64,000 bases of DNA from assembly GCA_030407315.1 (NCBI GenBank), contig JALQPE010000541.1, forward strand, positions 1 through 64,000, written 5' to 3'. Below are positions 38,098 to 48,400 of the stretch, piece by piece. Both the position numbers and the translations under genes were made by a program. Positions within the stretch are counted from its first letter, which is position 1, and each line of letters opens with the position of its first letter. The stretch comes from Asparagopsis taxiformis (lineage: Eukaryota > Rhodophyta > Florideophyceae > Bonnemaisoniales > Bonnemaisoniaceae). The notes under the pieces are model-generated. The model was not told the origin of the DNA. It searched no databases and saw nothing but the letters and a program-made list of their open reading frames with translations.

Positions 38098-39625
38098 ATG
38101 ATTGTTACCGAGGGCCGGTCCTGGGTGGCGATGTTTCCGCAAGACGTGGCCGAGAACCTGTGTCTGCGCTTCCGCTCGCTGCGATGGTCGGGCGACGCGC
38201 GTGCCGCGCATCAAATTCTTAAGAATGCCGGCGTGCATCAAAGTCGCGACGAGGCGGATTTAATCGAGCTTCTTCTCGTGCTTTTGAACACTGATGAATT
38301 CACCGGCCCGCGCGAACGATTGAGCGCTATAGTGGACACCCTGTGTGCCTCCCCAACGGGCAGGCCCAAGGCCGCGTACAACATTGTGCCCAGTGAATGC
38401 ACAAGAGAGGCTGCTCGTGTGTCGGACAATTCGCACGCCAAGCGTGATGTCATTCTTAAGACCGCTCTTTCCATGTGGTCAGAGTTGACCCAAATGACCA
38501 GTAAACCTGGCGTTCGTTCTGTTGCGTTGATGTATCGTATATGTGGCGATTGTAAACATATCAGACTATAAAGAGATGATCCAATGCATGAACATCGTCG
38601 TGCAACAGGCACCGCCCTATTCCGACGGTGAAAACAGCGCCGCGGCGCCTCTCAACACCATTCTCAACTGGGTGATGGCGACCGAGAGCGGCAAGATACA
38701 CTACTTTCTGGCCGAGGTGAACGAGAAGCTGCGAGCGATTCTGAACAGCTGGTGCACGTTGCTGTCATCGACAGCGTCGCTCAATGTTTTCAAAGACGAA
38801 AACGGTAACAGCCCCGGCGGGTGGATGCTGGACCCGCGCATCGAGGAGAGCATGCACGAATACGACAATCCGGGGTCGGTAACGGACCCTGCTTGGGGAT
38901 ACGGATCGTGGAACGAATGGTTCAAACGGCCGTTCAAGGCGGGTATGCCTCCATTTTCCAACCCGGATGACAACTCGGTGATCTGCAGCGCATGCGAATC
39001 GACGCCGTTTGCGTTTCAGCAAAACGTGAAATTGCACGACAAGTTTTGGGCGAAGAACCAGCCCTACTCGTTGGTGACCATGATGAACAATAACGTATTG
39101 GCGAGGGAGTTTGAAACCGGCACGGTGTATCAGGCGTATCTGAGCTCGCGCAACTACCATTCTTGGCACAGCCCGGTGAACAGAGAGATTGTTTCAGCGA
39201 AGGTGGTGCAGGGCTCGTATTACGCCGAGTCGCCGGCGGTGGAGGACGACCCTTCGGGGCCGGACTCGTCGCAGGGGTATATTACTAATGTGACCACGCG
39301 GGCCATCATCTTTATCAGGGCGACGGACAGTGAGGGAGAGGAGGACGGACCCGGGCTGATGTGGTTTATCGCGTTGGGCATGTCAGAGATTTCGAGCAAT
39401 GTGCTGTCGGTTAAGAGGAACGATACAGTGGCCAAGGGCGACGAGTTGGGATACTTTGAGTATGGCGGGAGTAGTTACTGCTTGGCGTTTTGGAAGGACG
39501 TGATGATGAACTTGTGCACGCAGGCGTTGCCGCCGCTCACCGACTGGGATTCCAGCGCCGGTACGGGCGGGGAGGAGCTTATCAAGCTCGGCACGGCGAT
39601 TGGCTCGACGGAACCGTGCTGGTAG
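38098..39625 (+). CDS. PsiD-like phosphatidylserine-decarboxylase-family protein (two exons)
   Basis: Exon 1 is 38098-38500, the intron 38501-38564 (GTAAAC...TCAG, 64 bases) and exon 2 38565-39625, about 487 residues. The start could be earlier (37867). Splicing joins ...TQMT to NYKEMIQCMN, which restores the segment preceding the conserved APPYSD of the N-terminal PSDC-type domain. Exon 2 carries the decarboxylase core: YGSWNEWFKRPFK, SACESTPFAFQ, a YHSWHSPV block and the self-processing site GGSS (codons 39464-39475), where Gly-Ser cleavage makes the pyruvoyl cofactor. Relatives of this PSDC-plus-core type include fungal L-tryptophan decarboxylases (PsiD), so the substrate may be phosphatidylserine or an aromatic amino acid. 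I cannot decide. It lies inside a Harbinger element as apparent cargo. Confidence 0.82.
38501..38564 (+). other. Inferred intron in the decarboxylase gene
   Basis: GT...AG, 64 bases. Removing it fuses two overlapping frames and recreates a conserved family segment. No strong branch site is visible, so the call rests on homology. Confidence 0.65.
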
Positions 39626-40694
39626 TGGGGGATTGTGGAACAACGTTAGTTCTAGATAGCTGGTACGAGCTACGGACACGCTGTCCTTACGAAACGAAAC
39701 GAGCAGTCCACCCGCTGGTGTTTGACTGTATTGTTAGAACGGTAGAAGGTAGAGTGGTTAGCGAGTAGACACGAGCGTCACGACGCAACAATCCACGCGA
39801 GGATTACGTTAGCAAACGAGGTGGTACGTCACCGGAGGCGCTCTCAACCAAGCCCGGAGGCACTACACGCAATCAGCCTTACGTGCGGCGATGGGTAGGG
39901 AGTACGCAGCTCGACGGAGACGAAGCCTCGTTAGGCAGAACGTAAACGTAAACGTAGAAGTCAGTCGTAGACTAGAGCCGTTGCCCGTTCGATGTATTGT
40001 CCCCTTTCCCTCCCGGCACGATGCCAATACCTATATGGCCACGATGGCATCGCTTTACAGTGTAAACACTGTTCGTAACGTCCCCGAATGGGAAAGGACC
40101 TTGTGGGTCACACGTAGGGACCCGTTGGTCCGTTGGCCGTTGCCAGTACGTTCGTTGCACACGTGTGCCGGTTGCGCGCGCGCATGCGCCAGCAATGTTC
40201 GTGCATTGCTGTCGCCGGTCGTGTCCGCCGAAATTCGAATTCCGCGGAAAACGTAAATATTTGCAATTTCGGAATTGCCACGTATACTACAGGGATGTCG
40301 CGATAGAGTGGTAGATAAAATTGTGTGTGTGTGTGTGCGAGGGTAAATGTTGGCTTGTTTGTTGACGTGGATTTGCGACGGAAGAGTAGAAATCGGGGCG
40401 AGGACAAGTTGGCGTAAAATCATCGGCGGACCGGGATGGTGAGACGGTGCAGAGCTTGGTTCCTGCGGGACAGGTGCAAATTTAGTAGCGTGGATAATGT
40501 CCATGCAGACGAAAACAGTGAGAACGAGGACGATAGAGAATCAGATGCGTCTATTCTGAAATCTGGTCTACTCCAAATGCTCCGTACTGCAGCGCTAGAT
40601 GGTCCGCGAGTGTGAGTAAATGTTTACTCTGCTTCCTACCGTTTGAAGGATTGCCAATTTTTCTCTGAGAAGTTTAACCAAACCTTCGCAGGTA
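39626..40694. other. Downstream part of the cargo block
   Basis: No convincing gene. A 59-codon acidic frame (40436-40615) ends beside a donor-like GTGAGTAAA. A possible acceptor (TTCGCAG) follows near 40690, so a small exon cannot be excluded. A (GT)n run lies near 40325. The 3' end of the transposase gene abuts at 40695. Confidence 0.35.
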
Positions 40695-41936
40695 TTAAGA
40701 AAACGGTCGTAAAGCAATGTATTCGTGAATTGCTGGAGGACTGCAGTCGAAATAACGACTTGCTTGCGATCTATAAATGCAAGTGTGGAAGTTAGTCAAT
40801 ATACATGCACAGGTGTACCATAAACCAACTGACGACATTCCCACCCTTAGTTTACGTTGATGATCAAGATGCGAGAAGTACTTCTTGACTTCTTTGAATG
40901 CCCATTCCACTGACATACGGGCAGAAGACATTCGACGATTAAACAAGGTCTCTTCCTCTCCCAAGTCTGCGCCACGAAAGCCAACCATCATGTACGGTCG
41001 CAAAATATATGCAGAATCTGCGTACACATAGAACTGCCTTCCATTGATTAAGAGACTATCTTGTAAACATTGCTCGATGCCGGAGTTCCTGAACATAGTT
41101 AAATCATGCCTTCTGCCTTCCACAGGACCATAAACATGGAACATAAGACCATCCGGCAGGGTCATAGCCTGAAATTTGAAGCAATTGCGACGTTTGTGAC
41201 CATTGTACGTTGCGCGTTGCATATTACCCTTCGGCTTGCAAATGTATAGGTTACTACCATCAATGAAACCAATGCAACTATCCAGGGGAGCTCCAGTTTC
41301 GAATATTTTGGATGCGTACATTTCACTTCTCGATCTTATAAATGAAGAGTGGTATGATGTTACCAAATGGTGATACTCTTGGTAGAAAACTTCAAGTACA
41401 TGGTAAAAGATTTCACAGAGCGCGGTAGAAGATCTGAAGAACTCCTTTTCTAAGTCTTTCCACCTGCATGGTGAGCTTAGTCTTCGCAATAGGATGCAAA
41501 AACCCTCCATACCTGACGCTCTATATCCCCCTCTCTCTGTTACGAACGAAATATTGTCCCATCTAATTCCACGTAGTATATCTCTCATTTCTACTTTTCC
41601 AAAACGAAACCTGCGGAAACATTCATAATCATCCAACTCTCCCAAGTTGAAACTTGATGAGAAAATCTCTGCTTTCAGATCCTTTCGGAGCAAGTAATCG
41701 CTGTACTCTAGTGATGCGTCATGCAACAACAAACGAGGGATGATTTCTTCGTCGAGGTTCCTACTTCGGTAGTACGCCAATAGACATAACCCTACTTTCA
41801 TTCTGGACCTTTTCAGGGTATGTTCTCTTTGTGTCCTGGCTCTTGTCATTTGCGCAAGCAGATTTGAAGTTAACGTTCCGTTTGCAGCCAATCTTATGAT
41901 TTCACTCCTTTCGAATAAACTTCCGCAATCACACAA
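40695..41936 (-). CDS. PIF/Harbinger DDE transposase
   Basis: 413 residues, intact. The DDE_4-type nuclease core carries Asp226 (GFIDGSNL), Asp307 (YVYADSAYIL) and Glu344 (RMSVEWAFKEVKKYF). Intervening family landmarks include YNGHKRRNCFKFQAMTLPDG, then GPVEGRRHD. The N-terminal 150 residues hold the helical region that binds the element's ends. It cuts and inserts the element with 3-bp duplications, matching the AGT seen here. It is transcribed inward from the right terminal repeat, convergent to the Myb-like gene. Confidence 0.94.
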   Translation of the reverse strand: MCDCGSLFERSEIIRLAANGTLTSNLLAQMTRARTQREHTLKRSRMKVGLCLLAYYRSRNLDEEIIPRLLLHDASLEYSDYLLRKDLKAEIFSSSFNLGELDDYECFRRFRFGKVEMRDILRGIRWDNISFVTERGGYRASGMEGFCILLRRLSSPCRWKDLEKEFFRSSTALCEIFYHVLEVFYQEYHHLVTSYHSSFIRSRSEMYASKIFETGAPLDSCIGFIDGSNLYICKPKGNMQRATYNGHKRRNCFKFQAMTLPDGLMFHVYGPVEGRRHDLTMFRNSGIEQCLQDSLLINGRQFYVYADSAYILRPYMMVGFRGADLGEEETLFNRRMSSARMSVEWAFKEVKKYFSHLDHQRKLRVGMSSVGLWYTCACILTNFHTCIYRSQASRYFDCSPPAIHEYIALRPFS

Positions 41937-42134
41937 GAAAAATTGCGCACTTTACTTCCAGATAGAACATGAACGGGTTCCAACAGTTTCTCAAATACTC
42001 AAGATGCAAAATTGGTACAACTCCATCCTATCACCCAAGTAACTTCCTTCCGAGCTGATTCCGGCTGATATATTTTAGCCACAACTGCATCATGTCACAC
42101 TGCAGCTAGGGAAAATTTATTTCTTCTTGCATTC

Positions 42135-42934
42135 GTACCTGTCTGTCACACCTTTCTCTGCATCCTTCACATCATCGACTATCGTCGGGTAGTTTCGACT
42201 GCAGGGGTTTGTTTTTCTGTGCAGCCGTCACTCTTCGAAAAGCTCGTTGGTATATGCAGTTCATATCTTAGATTGGTGGCAAATTGCACGATGAGATGTA
42301 CCCTCCACACGCGATGTGCTGGCTTCTTTTTCGTGTACAAGATTCGCCTTGTTGTCTGTCTCATAAACGCAGTGCATTTCTATTGTTTGATTCAAGATAG
42401 CGCCATTGTGCTGTGAACTTGCGGTTTCCGACTTGCGCCTTTCGATTGCGAAAGAATGACACAGACAATGCAGCTACGATAATCACGACCAATGTAGCTG
42501 CACTGGTATCTGGGCCACTTCAAAGCAGAAAATGATTGGAGTGATGAAGTAGATAGAAGGTTGATGTGAAACATCCTGCGTGGCTGCCCGCAGCGTATGT
42601 CATCTGAACGCTGTATGTAGCTACATCCGCACACGATCTCGTTGAGATACGAGCTCATATCCCAGAGTCGAGATTTCGAGACAACTGTCTTTCACTTGAC
42701 GCGTTACGAGTGCACGAAGAACCGTGACTCTTTTACTTAGCATTGAAATCACCGTAACACAATTCCTAAAACTATTCATGCCATTTGTCTTTACTGTAAG
42801 GTTTGCACATGCTCCCTGGGCAGCGTGTGATAAACAAAGGCTCCGTGCGAACACCGCTCCCTCTGCCCAGCCATGCGCACAAAATTCCCATGCCATTTCC
42901 GTATATTCCCATATGGGAACTCCAGAATTCGTCT
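42135..42934. repeat. Harbinger right terminal inverted repeat (800 bp)
   Basis: Partner of 34110-34909. It diverges abruptly just inside GGTAC at both inner ends. Confidence 0.92.
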
Positions 42935-42937
42935 AGT

Positions 42938-44854
42938 ATGAGCACATCAAAAATTAAAGGACACGTAGTCCCTTATTGCATTGCAATCAACCAATAGTTA
43001 TCATCCAAAAGGCACGCAGCGGGATCTTGGCGCGCGGGCGCATGTGGCGATTGAGAAAGGGTTGGCGGCTCGTTTGCCATAAATCCCACAGTCTGGTATA
43101 TCCAAAATCGGCGAATACACAATTCGAGACTGCGCGCTTAGTAGACAAATCTACCGTGACAAGCTGTCACGACGAGATCTCCACTCGCGGCGCAACATCT
43201 CATTTATTAGATTTTTTTCAACTCTTGAAAATCTGATATCGACGCTGTGTACTTGTCGTGACCCGATTGGACCGATTTCACAACGCGTTGGATACAAGAA
43301 AAGTCTCGATAGGTCACCAGCTGTTGTACGCTCTCATGATTGTTGCTATCTCCAATTTGCTTGTGCACCGGTCGTCGTCGTCGCACATTTCGCTCTAGCA
43401 TTATGACACGTCTGAAAAAATCACAATCTCCGCCATATTCCAACGCACCGCCAGTCCAGGGCACTGGTACACTATTGTGCAGACGCCACAACCGCCAATA
43501 GTGCAGTACTGTCGTTTGTGAATAGACAGTTACGGAAACGGACTGGTCGGCTCAAATGGACCGCATCTCGATACTCGACATGTCAGCATAGTCACTATCG
43601 TCAGCTGCCAATGTCTTACAGATCGGCACCTAACGCACTGGTCTTGTTCCACTAACAATCCACATCATGACATGATGTATCTCGCGTCGGTATGACCACG
43701 CCATGCAATGCATAGGCATAATTACCCGCTGCGATGGATTCGGCTGTCAAATCCTGGCGCCGACACCGTCGTGAATGACGAATGCCAAATTATTCTTATC
43801 ATCCAATTTCTCGAGTTGCAACTGCGGCCGAACAGTCGTTCCTCTCGGAGCACTCGCACAGTGCGACGCAATCGATAATACCAACTCGTTCCGCACCATT
43901 CCGTTCCGACTCATAGCGTCTCGAATCGACGCAAATGGATCAGCACTTGCCTGCCCCGGCACAAAACCTCCTGTAGATCTAGTCAGCGATAGCTGTCACT
44001 GCACCGACATGGAGTAATATACAAACGCAGTCGTATCCGATGTTCGGTGCAGCGGGGAAACACTTTGCCGTCATCGTGTTCATTGTGTGAACCAACCGGA
44101 GGCATGTGGAGGTGTGTGCGCGCCTTTGAAATGGCCCGTTTCTATGCGTGGCACATAATGTATGCGGTATTCTAAATGTCGTGGCCGTCTAATGCAGCGG
44201 ATTCAGCTCATGGACTAGTGCAGTGGTTGTATCGTGTGTCAGTTGAGGCTGTTGGCGTTTGCAGTCCACTTCATGAATGGATTGAAACACATGTCGGATA
44301 GCTACAGATAGCACCAGCGGAATGGAGAAACGACGCGAGGATGGGTCATGCGGCAATACAATCAGCTGATGGACGGGTGCGACACAGAGAAACTGGTCAG
44401 CAGCGCACAAGGGCACCCGCAAATTGGTCTGGGCGAGCGCGCCGGACGAGTCTTTCAGCAGCGCATAGGCGCAAGAAATGCAATTTGCTAGCTGGTGTGC
44501 GGCGCCCGACGTCGTCGACAGCGGGTTGGGGTGGGAGCGGGTCGACGTGGACACGCTATAGAACGTGTAGGTGGCGAATAACTTGATATACTATATGAAT
44601 AGCATACTTGAGCCACCGTCGGCGGCACGAGACATAACAAACGAGTCAGGACTCATCGCTCTCTTCACAGTAGGACGATAGCTCGACTGGAGCGTACACA
44701 TATGATGTCGTGCGGTCTGATCCGCTGAGAGTGTGGCTGAGAAACTGTCGAGTTGACCTAGATACGAGTCAGCGGCGAATGAAATGGGCGGAGAAAATTT
44801 TTGGAAACATGCAAAGTGAATTTTGAAATTTGACGCGTGGAAAAGTTTATATTG
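42938..44854. other. Gene-free region between Harbinger and Copia elements
   Basis: About 1.9 kb. Short open frames in both directions, none with a recognisable motif. Around 44201-44250 lies a copy of a dispersed repeat also seen near 59222-59272. Confidence 0.35.
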
Positions 44855-44859
44855 TTTTG

Positions 44860-44990
44860 TGTTGGACTGTGGTAGCTCCTCGCCTACCTTCTCTTTCTTT
44901 TGTCTTTACTTGGCAATATATATCTATTCATTGAGCCTTGAGATCGCCGGCGGTGCGTATGACAGGCTGTCTTGTATTAGCATTCTGACT
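44860..44990 (-). repeat. Copia-2 3' LTR
   Basis: 131 bases, TGTTGGACTG...CTGACT. Last base differs from the other copy. Confidence 0.93.
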
Positions 44991-45355
44991 GTTGATCGCC
45001 ACGGCGCTTGGCGACTGAGTTGTATTAAAGTAAACCACAGATACCGAAAGACTTCGATTTTAATCTATTTTTTAGGGATCCCCTTCGCCAATTCCTATGA
45101 TTCTTTTTTTGTCTGAAAGCGGATTTTCCGTGGTTTGTTCATGTAAAACTATAGCATTCTAGTCTAGCTGGTTCCTCTACAGCATCACAATAAAGTATTT
45201 GAGCCGTTCAAAGGCTCCGAGAACGTGAACGACTCTCTTGGCCCTCTCGGCGAATTTTCGATGGGAGCGCACGGGTGCTTCACAAGGAGCAGCGCTTGGC
45301 CCCAGGTATGATACAATAGTGATAACCAGTTGTCGAATAAAATAACAGTTATAAT

Positions 45356-45476
45356 TGTTGAAGATCCGGTATCGCATACCGTCGTTTACTTTGGGATGCA
45401 TCGCCGTTCCGACTTAAATACTATTATGAGCTGGATACTGTAAATGTGTTATTGTGTAATTCGTTGATCATCCGAT
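45356..45476 (-). repeat. Copia-1 3' LTR
   Basis: 121 bases, starts TGTTGAAGATCC on the plus strand. The pol stop (45449) lies inside it. Confidence 0.9.
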
Positions 45477-48400
45477 GACGTAGGGTTTCGCTGGTTGCGC
45501 TGCGGAGATGCTTTGATCATCCGACAGTCGCCGCGCAGCGCGGGCTGTGAAAGCCGGAGTAGTTCTAGTTTTTGTTTGTATTGGGCCGGTTTGAGTGCTT
45601 TTGTGAGGATGTCGGCAGCATTATTTGTCGAGGGTATGTATTCCAAGGTGATATGTTTGTGTTTTATTAGTTCCTTTAGATAGTGATATTTAACGTCGAT
45701 ATGTTTCGACTTGGGTGTAGGATGTTCCGTGTTGGCGGTCGTTAGTGCCCCTGCATTGTCGATATGTAGTGTTGTTGGCTTTTTTTCGTTGTGTTGTAAG
45801 TCTGTGAGCAGGTTTCTGACACACATTATGTGTTGTGCGGTGTGGAATGCTGCGATGTATTCTGCCGCCCATGTGCTTGTGGCTATAAGTCTTTGTCTTT
45901 TGGATTGCCATGCGATGGGTGATTGGTTGTATGTGACCAGGGTGCCTGATGTTGAACGTCTTGTTGTCGTGCAGGCGGCGAAGTCGCTATCGGTATAGGC
46001 GCGTAATGTTTCTTGGAGTGTGTTATTGTAATGGATTCCCTTGTTGGTGGTGGATGAGAGGTAACGGATGACTCTGAGTCCTGCTTTCCAGTGAAATGTT
46101 GTTGGCGATTGGGCATATCTGCCTAGATATCCAGTGATAAAGGCAATGTCTGGGCGGGTGGAGTCGGCGAGGTAGCGTAGGCAGCCAATGAGTGCGTTGT
46201 AATTGTATTGGGAGGTGTCTAGTGGCTTCGTGTCTTTCGTTGGTGCATTGAGCAGGTCTGATACAATTGGTGTGTCGGACGGTTTGGCATTTGTTTGACC
46301 GAATTTTTGACTGATCGTTTCGATGTATGCGGGTTGTGTAATGGTGATGCCTGTCGCGTCTCGGGTCACCTTCCATCCGAGGATGTGACTTACTGGGCCG
46401 AGGTCTTTAAGTGTGTATTTTTGTTGGATGTGTTCTTTCACTTTGGTGCATAGTGTTTTGTTGTTATATATGACAAGAAAGTCGTCAACTGTTATGACGC
46501 AAAATAAGAATTGGGAGGGGTCCTTGGTTGAGGTCAGGTGATATGTGCAGCTGTCACTTGATAGTCGCGTGAAATTGTGTAGTTTAAGGTGTTGTGACAG
46601 TCCTTTTGTGAATATGTGGCAGGCCTGTCGCGCACCGTACATGTTTCCTGTTACTTTGCCTACCTTGCCTGGGTATTTGTACGTTCCGTCAAATCTTTGA
46701 GGTTGGTAGATATAAAGGGTTTTGTCGTCGGCGAATGTTTCGTGTAAGAATGCAGAGTCGAGGTCCCAGTGGTCTGCGGAGTAGTTGTTAGCGGCGGCGA
46801 GGGCGAGTGATAGGCGGATGGCGTCTCTGTCCGCGACTGGTGACGATAATTCGTCGGGGTTAAAGTGTTCGTGTGGGCGTTGGAGGTCTCCGCGTATATT
46901 GCAGCGTGTTTTTCTTGTGACTGGATTGCCGTGGGCGTCCGTTTTTGTCTTTAGGACTATTTTTACGGGTAATAGCTTGGCTCCGTTTGGGACTTCCGAT
47001 GCTGGTATGTATGTGATGGTTCCGCGTTTCTCTAGTGAGTCCAATTCTTTGTTCCATGAGGTTGCCCATTGTTGTGCGTCCGGTGCTTTTCTGGCCTCAG
47101 CTAGCGTTTTGGGTGAGCTGAAGCATTCTGGGGTGTTATGGGTTATTGCCTTGGCTTGTTTCGCGTGGTGTGCAGTTGGTGTGGTGGTTACCGTGGCGGT
47201 TGGGTCTGTGTTGGGATTGTATATATGGAAATCCGTTTTGCGACAGCGTGTGATGGTTTGTTCTTGTGGGTTGTATATGTAATAGTGGTGTGTATCCATT
47301 CTGCCAATATATTGCATCAGTTGGGCTCTGGTATCGAGTTTCGTGCGTGGTTTGCGGTCGTGTGTGTAACCGTATTGACCAAAGGGAAGGAATGTAGACA
47401 CGTCGGGTATTTGACCTGTCCATACCGTTATGGGTGGTTTGCCATGGGCGTTGTGAGGTGAGTGGTTGTGATGATCCACGGCGGCATGCAGCGCGTATTC
47501 CCATAGGGTGAGGGGAAGTTTTGCCGTGTGTAGTAATGTCCGTACTGTTTCCATTAGGGTTCTGTTGACCCGTTCTGCGAGGGCGTTTTCTTGCGGAGTA
47601 TACGGAATTGTCGGGTGTGTTGTTATGTGTTCTTGTGCGTAAAAGCTTTGAAGTGGTTTAGTGAAATATTCTGGAGCATTGTCCATAGTGATGTCGGTTA
47701 CCCGTAGTGGTGTTGTGGTGTGGATCCGTGATATGTATTGTTGTATGTATGCCGCTGCAATGTTCTTCTGGGGTGCGATGTGTACTTGGAGAAATCGGCT
47801 GTGTTCATCGAGGAATGTAGCAAAATGTTTGTTGTAATGTATAGATGTGGGGTTAATCGGGCCGCATATGTCTGTGTGGACGTGTGCACAGAGCGGTGCC
47901 TGGCGTAGTCTTGGTTTGAAGGGTGCTGAGGCTTGTTTGCCTAACGCACATCCAGAGCATGTTATTTTTGGAGGCGGCTCTTTGAGTGTGGTTGGGAGGC
48001 CTTTGACGAGGTTTTTTGTCGCTAATATGTGGATGCGGTGGGGATGGAGGTGACCCAGTTTTATGTGCCAGTGATGATAGTCTTTGTCGATTTGTGAAAG
48101 GATTTCGGTGGGTAGAGGGAGTGCGTGTGTGGTTATTCGGGGTGCTTTTGTATTTTGGTTCGTGGATGTCGTGGAATTCTTTGTTGGGGGGTAGGTTTGG
48201 GTGGTAGGTACTCGTGTAATGGTTCTTGGTATGTTGGGGGATGGTGTTTGTGTGTGTGGATTTTGTTGGGATGGTGTCGCCGTGTGGGTGTGGCCCTTTG
48301 CGGTGGTTGTTCTGGTGTTGTTTGGCTGTAGGGTTGGTCGGGTTGTGCGGCTTGGTGTGACTGTTGGTATAGATATGGATGGGACTGGGGGTTTGGGGGG

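Larger units (their letters stand above)
34110..42934. mobile_element. PIF/Harbinger element with 800-bp terminal inverted repeats and cargo
   Basis: 8825 bases with ends AGACGAATTC...GAATTCGTCT and a 3-bp target duplication AGT (34107-34109 and 42935-42937), as expected of PIF/Harbinger. The 800-bp terminal repeats look identical by eye. Two inward-facing element genes lie at the flanks: a Myb/SANT-like protein (35216) and a DDE transposase (41936 to 40695). Between them about 3.9 kb of visibly GC-richer DNA carries a decarboxylase gene and a small secreted protein gene. Intact genes and identical ends suggest recent, possibly autonomous movement. Confidence 0.9.

Noticed and set aside
39891..40256. 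121-codon Arg/Val-rich frame in the cargo block
   Set aside because: No motif, and overlapping frames of similar length occur on the other strand; it is consistent with GC-rich non-coding DNA.
46785..47282. Plus-strand frames of 100-165 codons opposite Copia-1 pol
   Set aside because: Antisense shadows of a Thr/Pro-rich pol frame with biased codon use.
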